Under the pieces are notes generated by a model that was not told the DNA's origin, made no database searches, and saw only the letters and a list, made by a program, of their open reading frames with translations. From Flavobacterium phragmitis (GTDB taxonomy: Bacteria; Bacteroidota; Bacteroidia; Flavobacteriales; Flavobacteriaceae), in NCBI RefSeq assembly GCF_900112575.1, contig NZ_FOMH01000002.1, positions 62,001 to 126,000 on the forward strand: a stretch of 64,000 nucleotides of DNA, given 5' to 3'. Every line of letters begins with the position of its first letter. The first letter of the stretch is position 1. The position numbers were made by a program, and so were the translations under genes. This document shows, one piece after another, positions 25,901-34,034 of the stretch.

Positions 25901-26135
25901 CATATCCTAGGGCGGTTACATTGGTAAAATAACGTGTATTTGCCGAAACACCTTGTTGCAGTAACTGTTCTACCTTGACGCTGTCACCTTCATAAATTGC
26001 CCTGAATAACAGGATTTCCGTTTCAGTTTGAACGATTGGCTGACTATACAATCTATGACTCGGAAACCAAAATGCAATTAAAAAAAGAAATTTGAATCCC
26101 CAATTTACTGTAAAAGTGCAATTTTGTGAAATCAT
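22941..26135 (-). CDS. Large secreted ankyrin-repeat protein
   Basis: 1064 residues with a hydrophobic N-terminal export signal after MISQNCTFTVNW. Ankyrin repeats occupy roughly residues 45-310 (YFTNVTALGYAASKSKLSIV, GKTPLMIAAAYDHEEIALAL) and again about 400-560 (LGITPLHNAVFTGDEALV). The following 300 residues are beta-rich with Trp/Gly motifs, and the last 150 are helical. A secreted or periplasmic location for ankyrin repeats is unusual but known in Bacteroidota. First gene of a tightly coupled three-gene operon, so it may bind or restrain the papain-fold enzyme; that is inference from coupling only. Confidence 0.75.
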   Translation of the reverse strand: MISQNCTFTVNWGFKFLFLIAFWFPSHRLYSQPIVQTETEILLFRAIYEGDSVKVEQLLQQGVSANTRYFTNVTALGYAASKSKLSIVQSLVNHGAQINAVIPLTMLPRTALGVAVVQQNLQMMKYLMSKGAKIDVEISTEGWWGSGTPPKMYYSALTQAVMANNLEAVNYLLEFNPEINRVATGMEGDWAQGKTPLMIAAAYDHEEIALALLNKGAKVNDFGTTLFKPGPCLSPLMETAMTGNTKLLKELIDRGADVNAKDVNNNTAFICAGARSKTKAAELLLNNGAIVNSVNSEGFNSLLASIVLHQQDIYRILSNRASAIDQVYQVRGLLGIRQNWVKPDTLKLISDLDFALIENDLERLLLGKDKFVDKVNILDQPELFQQHKIQNIEFTQFVLSKGINIHQKTSAQKTAIQLAQELNLTETMELLLNAGADESSVPPIFLFKMAIENKNINKLKAYTNSHLGSLSAVDKCELISWAVCTGNTTALRFLYSKGVKPDCADKLGITPLHNAVFTGDEALVDTLLLMNVNKNRRDKYNVQPFHIAKLLNKTNIAQKVKPDSLYVLTVFEVTKSIAETELKDLIVKDAFKGGQMNDGTIYVYSSAIEKNSTVRSPLLSWLYQSHNDSAKLKYIEGLLSRPFLVLNPNGSSINLFRQNQSYNSYPVMRFTGEAEYKNGRNNTKSASISGAYKVREKEDKEDSWDAPASSMIEISGTLTNWVGSRAFWVGSSAFAAAGGGWDNHCITVINGKCYGFKDADATTAWAKYSIKGEYKIPKVTLLDNKFNVSFPGVKVINEPNCIPVKVIQNGQEKIVQPGKTMEFNRQNGDITIIDEWNDKVEATGKGSDSRLKHSTFTVVFPPTEDIESPLSGGAIFEDRLRTYCHINSLRYWMEQRADSLSGVELYSLATHVHLLSEKARDRYKNVIKAELIGVVDFFENTQLKDLNNALLSLVEMNNVEKPDIINRLDAILNSSKTDSITKKAILVIRNQIDDLSMSDALLKLREYKKDYLTRFYKKVDSYNLLLLEYCLYIPNEQIKQQLLLDRIPVFNEHLQQPTKERLNI

Positions 26136-26580
26136 GTTTTAATATTAAGACGTTTGTTTTTATTATTTTAAATTATAACCGTTTCTGAAGTTCTCCCATT
26201 GGTGCTATCGTTAGGCTGTTAAATTACAAACCAACAAAAGAATCTTTGGTTGCTTCTCCCTTTCTTAACAAAGCCAAGTTGCACAAACAATTATTTAAAG
26301 TCGGGAGACTTTAAGAGATTTTGATTTACAAAAAAATTGTGCAAAGTCGAAGACGTTTGCACAGCGTTTCATTAGGAACACTGGGAGGAGCGGGCAATAT
26401 TAAAACAAAAAACATGAGTACTATTGATTATAATTTTGTTTATTCCTAAAATTCATTCAATTCCAAAAGGTAGAAATCTAAAATCTCTTATCACTAGCTT
26501 TGAAACATTACCATTTTGTTTTGTGGTTTTCTATTAAAATTGCTTTCTTGACACAAAAAAATATTTGTTTTTCTGTTTCA
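26136..26580. other. Intergenic region between ankyrin operon and C39-like peptidase
   Basis: 445 bp with no gene. It holds an inverted pair TTGCACAA (near 26279) and TTGTGCAA (near 26336) with a third TTTGCACA nearby, which may be a regulatory or termination structure. Nothing else is recognised. Confidence 0.3.
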
Positions 26581-27210
26581 TCAATTTACCCAGACTTTAT
26601 AGCACATATTAACTCTACTCACAAACTCATACCAACTCATTTCTAATCGTGAAGGATTAGTCGGCCAAGGGTCTCGCAAAACTACTTTATCTGGAATTAC
26701 AACAGCGTTCCCATAATAATCGTAAGTCAATGAATAAAACAATGCTGTCAAAACGTAAGCGTGTCCTATATCTGAATTAGGCTGGTTAAGGCCAACAATA
26801 AGAGGTCTGTTTGATCCTAAGAAAGCTTGTATCTCATTAGCATTAGTCGGATAATTATTTGTGTAAATTGTAGAAATACCGCCATAAACGTTGTATCCCC
26901 AACCACTAAGTGCTGTAAACATTTCTCTTGGTCCACCTGTGTGATCAGTTAAACTTCCAAAACAACGCATAACAATGTCTTCTTGTGTGACATATAGTCC
27001 ATTGTAATTCAAAACCATTTGAATACAAGCTGCCCAACACCAATTCATGTTTCGTTGCCTACTATTCATTGCATAGAATTGAAAGTTGTTTGAAGGAATA
27101 CCAGCAGAAAAGTAATTTGCCCCAAGTTGTTGTACATTTTGAGCTTTAGTTTTGACTGTAGTAAATATTAAAAGAGTCATTAAGACTATTCCAAAAATTT
27201 TAAATTTCAT
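26581..27210 (-). CDS. Secreted papain-like cysteine peptidase (C39-like)
   Basis: 209 residues with signal peptide MKFKIFGIVLMTLLIFTTVK ending near AQ. The nucleophile region is NWCWAACIQMVLNYNG, the classic start of papain-like and C39 peptidases. The catalytic His follows in DIGHAYVLTAL, and RDPWP supplies the downstream Asp. Between them lie GGPREMFTALSGWGYNV and a loop with several Tyr. Length is that of one peptidase domain without a transporter, so it is not a bacteriocin exporter. A solitary gene about 445 bp upstream of the ankyrin operon on the same strand; it may be unrelated cargo. Substrate unknown. Confidence 0.75.
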   Translation of the reverse strand: MKFKIFGIVLMTLLIFTTVKTKAQNVQQLGANYFSAGIPSNNFQFYAMNSRQRNMNWCWAACIQMVLNYNGLYVTQEDIVMRCFGSLTDHTGGPREMFTALSGWGYNVYGGISTIYTNNYPTNANEIQAFLGSNRPLIVGLNQPNSDIGHAYVLTALFYSLTYDYYGNAVVIPDKVVLRDPWPTNPSRLEMSWYEFVSRVNMCYKVWVN

Positions 27211-27708
27211 TTTTTTATTTGATTTGTCTTTTAAAAATTACTGCCAACTGCAAACATCCGACATAAATATTCGCGTATCCTGGTTAAAGTATACTAGTGC
27301 AATTTCGTTTTATATCTTCTCAAAAATAACCATAAAAACTATATTACAATCGAGTATATTTACCTGTTTTAACAACACGGTTTGTTTTATATAGTAATGA
27401 CCACCGGCCAGTGAAAGACGCAGAATCTACAATGCGCAACGCAAAATTGGTTTCAGATTCTAATTTGCAACCAATTTTTTTAAACACAAAAGAACCATTT
27501 TCTTGTGCTCTTTATTATGCGGATGGGGGCCAATGAAAGGGATTACTTTTGTGCTACAAAACCTAAATGTATAAAAGTAATTCATAGAGCCTAAGAAAGA
27601 CAATTCTAGCGTAACTACAACAATCTTTTCAAATTCACCATAATATTTGTAGAATTGCATGTTAGTTTGATTCCATAAAAAATCGATCAATTATATTTTT
27701 TTTACATC

Positions 27709-27836
27709 AATCCCCAACAGGACATCTAAACCAAATTTGCAAAGCCATGGAAAGACAGACACTACATATAGAAAGCCAATTGCTTCAAATCATCCAAAAA
27801 TGATGTTGTAATTTGTCCTGTCCCCGTCACTACTCA
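27709..27836. repeat. Dispersed repeat, copy 1 (second copy at 58035)
   Basis: About 125 bp starting ATCAATCCCCAACAGGACAT and including CTAAACCAAAT, GACAGACACTA, CTTCAAATC and AATTTGTCC, matched in order at 58035-58160. The two copies differ by many substitutions and small indels. No coding capacity is evident. The rest of 27211-27964 shows no gene. Confidence 0.55.
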
Positions 27837-27964
27837 GGACAAAAAACACAAAAAAATATAATTTAAAAAGCACGCAGTTTGTTGTAAAAAGGACCTTGGA
27901 TTGATCCCATTTCTGTCACGAAAAACTAAGATGCGTTTATAAATCTTTCACCTTGCAAAGTTTT

Positions 27965-28148
27965 GTGGCAGAATCATAGCACATGAAATTTTGGACTTGA
28001 TACTGTTTCTCCCACAAATAGTTAAGGCGAATATTGTCGCTTTTTTTTCATCGTTGCAAGTTTGTGGCAAAACCGCGGCACATCAAATTCTGAAATAAGA
28101 AATACTTATTAAAAACAACAATTGCTGTATCAAAGTTCGAGTACATTA
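27965..28148 (+). repeat. R repeats 5 and 6, subtype doublet
   Basis: Two GTGGCA units, starting at 27965 and 28064 (99 bp apart). The first lacks the TTAGGTTCGAAAC end and instead runs into CCCACAAATAGTTAAGGCGA; the second has CAAAGTTCGAG at the expected 67-bp distance. The same doublet arrangement occurs at 45371-45551, so it is a heritable subtype and not chance decay. Confidence 0.6.
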
Positions 28149-28256
28149 AACTAATTTTCCTTTTTTTAAATTAAAAAGAAGCTCTATCACTTTACTATTC
28201 TCTCTTGTTCCATTGAGGCCAGAAATTGGTTTATTTCCAAAAACGGATTCAACTTT

Positions 28257-28360
28257 TAGCCCCGATAGCAGTGGAAATCCTTTTGTGCCGGGGTTCGGCG
28301 CAGAAGATTGCTTCGCCAGTTCGCTAGCGCTCGGGTGGAACGGATAGCGGGAAAAGCTCT
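28257..28360 (+). repeat. REP palindromic repeat 5 with embedded cassette
   Basis: TAGCCCCGATAGCAGTGG to AGCGGGAAAAGCTC. The right arm is interrupted after AAGATTG by CTTCGCCAGTTCGCTAGCGC and TCGGGTG, an insert also present in REP copies 8, 9 and 10. The insert contains its own small palindrome (GCTAGC). Confidence 0.7.
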
Positions 28361-28561
28361 AAAAAAATAAAATTAAAATTAGAAAATTATATTAACACAA
28401 TTACAATTGACGATGCTAATCATACAGATTAGATTCCGCAAAAAATCCTAATACACGATTAATCCTTCCCCCTTGATCACCTGACCGCTGTTCTGTAAAT
28501 GCAGCCCTTGTTCTGTAAAACAAACGCCTATCCGCTTTACATTCAATAAAGGACAGCCCGC

Positions 28562-28787
28562 CAAGATTACCCATATTGGAATTTTTGCGGCACTGCTCCA
28601 GTTCAGGGCAAATAAGGGCAACATCAATCCTATCAGAGCCTACAGGCATGAAATTATGAAAATAGCCAAAATAACAGGCCCTGCCGCGTATCACAGGTGC
28701 ATAAATGATTTAAATGAATACGGCTATATAAACTATATCCCAAAAAGAAATAGAAACCAGAAAAGCGTCATTTATTTTCTTGTTTAA
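28562..28787 (+). pseudogene. 3' fragment d of the HTH gene (longest fragment)
   Basis: Runs from about residue 22 (ITHIGIFAALLQFRA) to the stop with about 90 percent identity by eye and an intact frame, but the first 20 residues and the start codon are replaced by unrelated sequence. Substitutions include E to K, T to A and K to N. Confidence 0.85.
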
Positions 28788-28891
28788 AAGTGGAGCTGCT
28801 ATTTTTTGGGCTGCAAAAATAACTTTTACTATTGTCTGTTATTCCATTGAGGTCAGAAATTGGCTTATTCCAAATTGTCTATTTAACTTTT

Positions 28892-28970
28892 TAGCCCCGA
28901 TAGCAGCGGAAATCCTTCTGCGCCGGGGTTCGGCGCAAAAGATTGCAGCGGATAGCGGGATAAAGCTCCT
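28892..28970 (+). repeat. REP palindromic repeat 6
   Basis: TAGCCCCGATAGCAGCGG to AGCGGGATAAAGCTCCT, without the embedded insert. It lies between HTH fragments d and e, showing that REP plus fragment is a repeating unit: two such units stand in tandem here. Confidence 0.75.
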
Positions 28971-29009
28971 AAAAATAATATTAAACCTAAAATAACATTC
29001 CCCCACCAT

Positions 29010-29156
29010 TACAGGCATGAAATTATGAAAATAGCAAAAATAACCGGTCCTGTAACGTATCACAGGTGCATAAAGGATTTAAATGAATACGGCTGTATAA
29101 ACTATATCCCCAAAAGAAATAGAAACCAGAAAAGCGTCATTTATTTTCTTGTTTAA
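29010..29156 (+). pseudogene. 3' fragment e of the HTH gene
   Basis: Corresponds to residue 47 to the stop. An internal ATG (MKIAKITGPVTYHRCI) could in theory start a 43-residue product, but the helix-turn-helix would lack its supporting N-terminal helices. No R repeat follows; the hydrolase gene begins directly after on the other strand, so the right part of this scar is missing. Confidence 0.85.
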
Positions 29157-29192
29157 AGGCAGGTTCCGCTTTTTCAATAAGCGTTTGATATC

Positions 29193-30239
29193 TTATTTCA
29201 AATTATCGTTAAAGAAACTTTCTAACTTATCAAACGGAATCACATCTATTTTATCATAGAGATCCACATGAACTGCATTTGGGATAATGATCAGTTCTTT
29301 CGGCTGGCCTGCCACTTTAAAAATATCTTCGCTAAAATATCTTGAATGTGCCTTTTCTCCTGCAATCAATAGCATTGGTATTGGAGAAATTTCTTTTACG
29401 TAAGTCAGTATTGGCATATTCATAAACGAGATTGGATTGGCTGCAAGCCAGGCTCCGTTTGAATTTACGGAATTAACCTGAAAACCGCGCGGTGTCCTGT
29501 AATAGTCAAAATATTCTTTTACGAATTGCGGTTCATCACCTTTTAATTTTTCGGGCAGATTTCTTGGCCCATCGGCTTGTTTTCCAGCCTCGGCGTCTTT
29601 GCAGCGCTGCTCACCCAAAGCTTCCAGTATTTTGGTTCTTTGATCCGGAGTTACTGAATCATTGTATCCTTTGGACATTACGCGGGTCATATCATACAAG
29701 CTTGTCGTGGCAACCGCTTTAACCCTTTTATCAATAGTTGCAGCATTTAAGGCAAAACCGCCAAAACCACAAATCCCGATGATCCCAATTTTGTTCCTGT
29801 CAACGTTTTTCAACAGTCCTAAAAAATCAACCGCGGCGCTGAAGTCTTCCGTATTGATTTCAGGAGATGCCAGATTTCTTGGCTCGCCACTACTCTCGCC
29901 TGTATAAGACGGGTCAAAAGCCAAAGCAATAAAACCGCGTTCCGCCATTTGGTTGGCATACAATCCTGATGATTGCTGTTTTACTGCCCCAAATGGCCCG
30001 CTGATCGCTAATGCTGCTAATTTTTCAGTTACAGCATTTTTCGGAAGGTATAAGTCTCCGCTTAATGTAATGCCGTAACGGTTTTTAAAGCTCACTTTTT
30101 GACGGGTTACCTTATCGCTTAACTGGAATGTATAGTGCTCTTTTGAAGTGTTCATTTTTTGTGTATTTAATTTTGTTTTTTGTGCAGATAACTGCCCTGT
30201 TATCAGAAACAATATTGTGACTGCCAATGCTTTTTTCAT
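29193..30239 (-). CDS. Exported alpha/beta hydrolase (dienelactone-hydrolase/YcjY-like)
   Basis: 348 residues with signal peptide MKKALAVTILFLITGQLSAQ. The core has SGPFGAVKQQSSG after strand 3, DPSYTGESSGEP, a nucleophile elbow IGICGFGG with Cys157 in place of Ser, and NAVHVDLYD with His324. A Cys nucleophile is typical of dienelactone hydrolases and some YcjY-type proteins. Substrate unknown. Last intact gene of a minus-strand cluster read from the AraC gene at 33047. Confidence 0.8.
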   Translation of the reverse strand: MKKALAVTILFLITGQLSAQKTKLNTQKMNTSKEHYTFQLSDKVTRQKVSFKNRYGITLSGDLYLPKNAVTEKLAALAISGPFGAVKQQSSGLYANQMAERGFIALAFDPSYTGESSGEPRNLASPEINTEDFSAAVDFLGLLKNVDRNKIGIIGICGFGGFALNAATIDKRVKAVATTSLYDMTRVMSKGYNDSVTPDQRTKILEALGEQRCKDAEAGKQADGPRNLPEKLKGDEPQFVKEYFDYYRTPRGFQVNSVNSNGAWLAANPISFMNMPILTYVKEISPIPMLLIAGEKAHSRYFSEDIFKVAGQPKELIIIPNAVHVDLYDKIDVIPFDKLESFFNDNLK

Positions 30240-30344
30240 TTTATGCTGAATTATTTTTTAATACTTTAAATATTACTCCTTAGTTATCTATTTTACCGAT
30301 TCACCATCCCTTTCCTAAATTTTGCACAGAGGTTTACTCAAGCT

Positions 30345-30443
30345 CCTGTGCTGTTGGTCGAAAGATAACTTGGCAGATGCTTCTCCCATCCCGCTGCTGG
30401 CTGCTGTAATGATTACTACTTCGTCTTTTATATTACTTTCCAC
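30345..30443 (-). pseudogene. N-terminal fragment of a short-chain dehydrogenase
   Basis: Reading from a GTG at 30443: ESNIKDEVVIITAASSGMGE followed by ASAKL. This is the Rossmann entry and TGxxxGxG-type cofactor motif of classical SDR enzymes. After ASAKL the similarity stops and the frame runs into unrelated sequence towards the hydrolase gene. More than 200 residues are missing, so it is a deletion remnant. SDR genes accompany this cupin/hydrolase set in related bacteria. Confidence 0.55.
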
Positions 30444-30478
30444 AATTAATTGTATTTATTTTAAATTCTTTTGGAAAA

Positions 30479-30979
30479 CTATTGAGCACTTTGGTACACC
30501 TTATCGGTTACCGCTTCGTTCCAGTTTACAATCCCCTTTTCGGTGTTTGGAACGATGTATAATTGCTGCAAACCTACATCAGCACTTGCACCGTGCCAAT
30601 GCCTAACATTTGGCGGACATTTTATGACATCACCTTTTTTGATAATTTCAATAGGCCTGCCCTCAATCTGATGATAGCCAGCCCCATCAGTGATAAGAAG
30701 GATTTGACCCGCGGGATGGCTGTGCCAGTTGCTTCTTGCACCAGGCTGGAAATACACATTGCCAACCGCTGTTGTAAAAACGCTGTCAGCATCAACCAAA
30801 CCGGTATTGTATGCATTTCCGGTAAATGTCTCGCTTGAACCTTTTTTTCCTTTGGGGAAAATTTGAGTTAGTCCGCTTTTATCTCCATTTATTTTTTCCT
30901 GGTTTTTATTCTCGCTGCAAGCAATAGCCATTGCTAATAACATTATGAATAAAAATGCTGTTTTAAAATTACTTTTCAT
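30479..30979 (-). CDS. Cupin-domain lipoprotein
   Basis: 166 residues. Lipobox in LLAMAIACSE predicts a lipoprotein (Cys21). A single cupin fold follows: FQPGARSNWHSHPAGQILLI gives motif 1 with two His and Gln/Glu-type ligands, and KCPPNVRHWHGAS gives motif 2. The family is close to the (R)-mandelonitrile lyase / carboxymuconolactone-decarboxylase-associated cupins, usually binding a divalent metal. Twelve bp separate it from the cyclophilin-like gene, so they are co-transcribed. Confidence 0.8.
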   Translation of the reverse strand: MKSNFKTAFLFIMLLAMAIACSENKNQEKINGDKSGLTQIFPKGKKGSSETFTGNAYNTGLVDADSVFTTAVGNVYFQPGARSNWHSHPAGQILLITDGAGYHQIEGRPIEIIKKGDVIKCPPNVRHWHGASADVGLQQLYIVPNTEKGIVNWNEAVTDKVYQSAQ

Positions 30980-30990
30980 AAGACTCCATT

Positions 30991-31476
30991 TTATTTGTTT
31001 TCAAATTTCACAATCACATTTCCATTACCCAATGCAGCGGCCAGTCCCGCAGGGTTGCCAATATATCCCAGTTTTGTATAACTATAGGAAGTGTTGAAAC
31101 TTTTATAAAAAAGCACCAGTACATTGCCGCCATAAAGCGTTAAATCGCCCGGCTTTATATCACCTCCAATTGAAGCATTTGCTGGAAGCGGACTGGGGAA
31201 ATTGTAATACTTTTCATTGCCATTCAGTTCAGCCATATCTATGGTAAGGGGAAGCATTGCTCTAAGTGCAGCTGCACTGGGATTGTTATACAATGTTGCC
31301 GTGAAAACTGCTGTGCCAATTGTTATTTTCATTTTTGATGCTGAATTAGTATTAGTATTTTCATTTTCATTCTTATTGTCTTGCGGTGCTGTATGATTGT
31401 CATTGCCACAGCCTGCATTACAGAAAGAAAGAACGAAAAGAACAGCCATAACCGTCAGAAGAGATTTCAGTTTCAT
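30991..31476 (-). CDS. Cyclophilin-like fold lipoprotein
   Basis: 161 residues with lipoprotein signal (FCNAGC) and an Asn/Glu-rich linker. The C-terminal 115 residues contain KITIGTAVFTATLYNNPSA, LPLTIDMAELNGNEKYYNF, and GDLTLYGGNVLVLFY, typical of the small cyclophilin-like family found beside cupins and hydrolases in Bacteroidota. Prolyl isomerase activity has not been shown for this family. Same operon as its neighbours: 16 bp from the acetyltransferase stop. Confidence 0.75.
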   Translation of the reverse strand: MKLKSLLTVMAVLFVLSFCNAGCGNDNHTAPQDNKNENENTNTNSASKMKITIGTAVFTATLYNNPSAAALRAMLPLTIDMAELNGNEKYYNFPSPLPANASIGGDIKPGDLTLYGGNVLVLFYKSFNTSYSYTKLGYIGNPAGLAAALGNGNVIVKFENK

Positions 31477-31492
31477 AATCTATCTTTTAAGG

Positions 31493-32083
31493 TTAAACAT
31501 TTTTAATGAATTTTGCAGGAATCCCGCCAACAATCGTATTATCGGGAACATCTTTGGAAACAACTGCCCCTGCCGCGACAACTGCATTTTTCCCAATGGT
31601 AACGCCGGGCAAAATCGTGGCATTGGCACCAATCCATGCATTTTTTTTGATGTGGATGGGTTTAGCAGTCAATCCTTTTCTCTCCTTGGGATCTAATGGG
31701 TGGTTTTCGGTAACAAGAGTGACTTTAGGGCCAATTAAAACGTCGTCTTCAATGGTAATCCCGCCCAATGCCAGAAAAGTGCAGTCAAAATTGATAAAAA
31801 CATTTTTTCCAATTGTAATGTGTTTTCCGCAATTGATGTAAAGAGGTGTAAATACGGTTACATCCTGGATTTTTTTATCTAAAATTGTGCCTAATATCTC
31901 TGTAATTTCCTGAGGATTTACAGCATTGTTCATCTGGGTAAGCAATGCTTTGACAGCAAATGCTTCATCCCTTAATCTGCCTAGCTGCGGATCGTTTGAA
32001 AGTATGGTTTCACCTGATAAAAGCCTCCCGAAAATATCTATTTGGGATGAGCAGGCAGCGGAAATAGGGTCTTTATCTGACAT
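31493..32083 (-). CDS. Hexapeptide-repeat acetyltransferase (maltose/galactoside O-acetyltransferase-like)
   Basis: 196 residues. A helical N-terminal region (about 65 residues) precedes a left-handed beta-helix of hexapeptide repeats ([50 protein letters not shown]) and the closing [12 protein letters not shown]. The His in TENHPLDP is the usual catalytic base. Substrate is probably a sugar or other small hydroxyl compound; not determined. It has a -7 box about 25 bp upstream and is the first gene after the AraC regulator. Confidence 0.85.
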   Translation of the reverse strand: MSDKDPISAACSSQIDIFGRLLSGETILSNDPQLGRLRDEAFAVKALLTQMNNAVNPQEITEILGTILDKKIQDVTVFTPLYINCGKHITIGKNVFINFDCTFLALGGITIEDDVLIGPKVTLVTENHPLDPKERKGLTAKPIHIKKNAWIGANATILPGVTIGKNAVVAAGAVVSKDVPDNTIVGGIPAKFIKNV

Positions 32084-32108
32084 AATATTTGAACTAAATA
32101 TTCAGATA

Positions 32109-32116
32109 CAAAGATA
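32109..32116 (-). promoter_or_regulatory. Candidate -7 promoter element of the acetyltransferase operon
   Basis: CAAAGATA on this strand is TATCTTTG on the minus strand, matching TAnnTTTG, and ends 25 bp before the ATG. It lies between the AraC gene and the operon, so control by that regulator is likely. Confidence 0.45.
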
Positions 32117-32168
32117 AGGCTGCCTTTAAGGATGGCAGTAACGATTATCAAACCAAAGCTTAAGAAAT

Positions 32169-33047
32169 TCAAACTTCTGCTAAACGGAATGCGGTTGGAT
32201 TGGTTCCGGTAATTTTTTTGAAGAAATTATTAAAGTAGGTCGGATATTCAAATCCCAGCGCGTAGGCGATTTCAGAAATACTCCAATCGGTATGCTGCAG
32301 CAGCGCCTTGGCTTCTGTGATGATTCGCTCTGTAATATGTGTAGTTGTTGATTTTCCCGTGACTTCTTTTACGGCCCGGTTCAGGTAATTAATATGCACA
32401 TTGAGATGCTGGGCGTAATGCTGCGCCGTTCTTAATTGAAGCGGACTCGAAGTGGTTTCAATAGGAAATTGTCTTTCCAGAAGTTCTAAAAACACAGATG
32501 CTAATCTGGATGAGGCATTCTTGTTTTGCTCGAAATTTTCAGAAGGTTCCATCTTTAAAGATTCGTGAATAATAAGACTGATGTAATTACGAATCAGTTC
32601 ATCCTTAAATACATAATCACTTTTTTGCTCGGCAATCATTCTCTGAAAAATAGTATTCAGAAACCCTCTCTGCTCTTCTGTGATTTTCAAAACAGGCGTC
32701 CCGCCGATTTTAAAAAAGGAAGATTGCTGCAGACTTTCAGAACGTTCGGAATTTTTAAAAAACTCCTCAGAAAATAAAATGGTGTAACCAACGTATGCTG
32801 TGGAAATGGTTTCCCACGAATACGGAATGTGCGGATTTCCGAAAAAAAGAATCGTTCCTTCCTGCTCATAGGTTTTATCAGAATAATGAATCTTGCTTTT
32901 TCCCGTAGTCAGACAGATTTTATAAAATTCCTTTCTGCTGTAGGTTCTGGTTTCTGCGCCATCATCCTCTATCTGAAATGCCTTAAAACCCTGGAGTTTC
33001 AATTCATTGTTAAACTGCGAAATTTCTCTTGTTATGATCTCTTTCAT
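32169..33047 (-). CDS. AraC-family transcription regulator
   Basis: 292 residues. N-terminal cupin-like sensor region (about 1-170) and a C-terminal AraC DNA-binding domain with two helix-turn-helix units: HLNVHINYLNRAVKEVTGKS and WSISEIAYALGFEYPTYFNN, then FFKKITGTNPTAFR. This is the common Bacteroidota one-component regulator beside small oxidoreductase/hydrolase clusters. A TAACTTTG box lies only 5 bp upstream of the ATG, so the mRNA may be nearly leaderless. It probably controls the five genes downstream. Confidence 0.88.
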   Translation of the reverse strand: MKEIITREISQFNNELKLQGFKAFQIEDDGAETRTYSRKEFYKICLTTGKSKIHYSDKTYEQEGTILFFGNPHIPYSWETISTAYVGYTILFSEEFFKNSERSESLQQSSFFKIGGTPVLKITEEQRGFLNTIFQRMIAEQKSDYVFKDELIRNYISLIIHESLKMEPSENFEQNKNASSRLASVFLELLERQFPIETTSSPLQLRTAQHYAQHLNVHINYLNRAVKEVTGKSTTTHITERIITEAKALLQHTDWSISEIAYALGFEYPTYFNNFFKKITGTNPTAFRLAEV

Positions 33048-33279
33048 AATGCAAAGTTAAGAAATTCAAACATACCATAACTCTTTAATCTTAATTTCGA
33101 CCTAAATCACTTTCCATTACAATCCTGTCCAAGTTTAGAATCCTTTTTTTATAGACATAAAAAAGCAAAAAAAATATCTTACGTAATAGCTGCTTTATTT
33201 TTGCACCGTCTGCAAATTAGAAATACGACAATTGAATTCAATTTTACAATTCTCCAACGCAAAATAGGGCCTGCAGCTC

Positions 33280-33356
33280 TAGCCCCGATAGCAGCGGAAA
33301 TCCTTCAGCGCCGGAGTTCGGCGCAGAAGATTAGAGCGCATAGCGGGAACAGCTCC
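33280..33356 (+). repeat. REP palindromic repeat 7
   Basis: TAGCCCCGATAGCAGCGG to AGCGGGAACAGCTCC. Followed by a leader (CAATTACAATTGATAATGCC, then CACCCGATTAA) that resembles the leaders after REP 3 and REP 5, then HTH fragment f. Confidence 0.75.
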
Positions 33357-33532
33357 AAAAAAAATAAACTTACAGAATAATACTAAATACAATTACAATT
33401 ACAATTGATAATGCCGGCCGCTCCGAATTAATTTCCAGCGGCAGCTCTTAACACCCGATTAACTTAATACCCGATTATTTCTGCCCTTGTCTTTCGCAGG
33501 ACTATAGCGTTCTTTATCCTATGAAAACAATG

Positions 33533-33651
33533 AAAATAACCGGCCCTGCCACGTATCACAGGTGCATAAAGGATTTAAATGAATACGGCTATATCAACTA
33601 CATCCTAAAAAAAACAGAAACCAGAAAAGCGTCATTTATTTTCTTGTTTAA
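33533..33651 (+). pseudogene. 3' fragment f of the HTH gene, frameshifted
   Basis: Matches from about residue 56. A one-base deletion near 33605 (CATCCTAAAAAAAACAG against CATCCCCAAAAGAAACAG) shifts the frame before the KSVIYFLV end. An upstream ATG at 33521 belongs to unrelated sequence. Confidence 0.85.
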
Positions 33652-33722
33652 AAGTGAGCTGCTATTTTTTGGGCTGCAAAAATTAGATCAGTTTTTTATA
33701 AATGTTCAGTAACTTAAATTTT

Positions 33723-33928
33723 CCGGCAGAATCGTGGCACATGATATTCTTGAAAAGTAGAACCTTAGTAAAATGGCGGTCTGCCAAGCTTAGGTTCGAA
33801 ACTGTATACATCAAGAACTACTATACAAATAGCAATAAAGATTTCTGGCATAATCTAAGCACATTGAGTTTTTGAAAAACAGAAATCCACTGAATTGAAT
33901 AGCTAACAAGTTAGGTTTGAAACTGTAT
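33723..33928 (+). repeat. R repeats 7a and 7b in tandem
   Basis: 7a starts at 33723 (CCGGCAGAATCGTGGCAC), 72 bp after the stop of HTH fragment f, with TTAGGTTCGAAACTGTAT at 67 bp. 7b starts at 33845 (CTGGCATAATCTAAGCAC) with TTAGGTTTGAAACTGTAT at 66 bp. Two full units follow each other with about 37 bp between, just before the tRNA-like fragment at 33961. Confidence 0.65.
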
Positions 33929-33960
33929 TACACTGTTTTTATTTTAGTCATTTTATTTTG

Positions 33961-33990
33961 CTGAGAGGTTCGAGTCCCATTCCCGCTACT
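33961..33990 (+). other. 3' end fragment of a tRNA gene
   Basis: GAGGTTCGAGTCCCATTCCCGCTACT has the T-arm core GGTTCGAGTCC and an acceptor 3' strand ATTCCCGC, as in a tRNA with GCGGGAAT at its 5' end. No D-arm, anticodon arm or 5' half precedes it, so it is only a tail of about 30 nt followed by A-rich sequence and a terminator. Such tails are left by elements that insert at tRNA 3' ends. A weaker match, AAGGTTCGAATCCCGTTATGG, lies at 34098-34120. Confidence 0.5.
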
Positions 33991-34000
33991 AAAAAAAATA

Positions 34001-34034
34001 AAACCTGAGAAATCTATATTTCTCAGGTTTTTTT
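34001..34034. terminator. Strong rho-independent terminator
   Basis: AAACCTGAGAAA and TTTCTCAGGTTT form a 12-bp stem around a 6-nt loop, with an A-tract before and seven T after, so it can act in both directions. On the plus strand it follows the tRNA tail; on the minus strand it lies about 110 bp beyond the end of the leucine-rich repeat gene. Confidence 0.75.

Noticed and set aside
28416..28694. Minus-strand 92-residue frame
   Set aside because: Antisense of HTH fragment d; the same antisense frame appears over other fragments.
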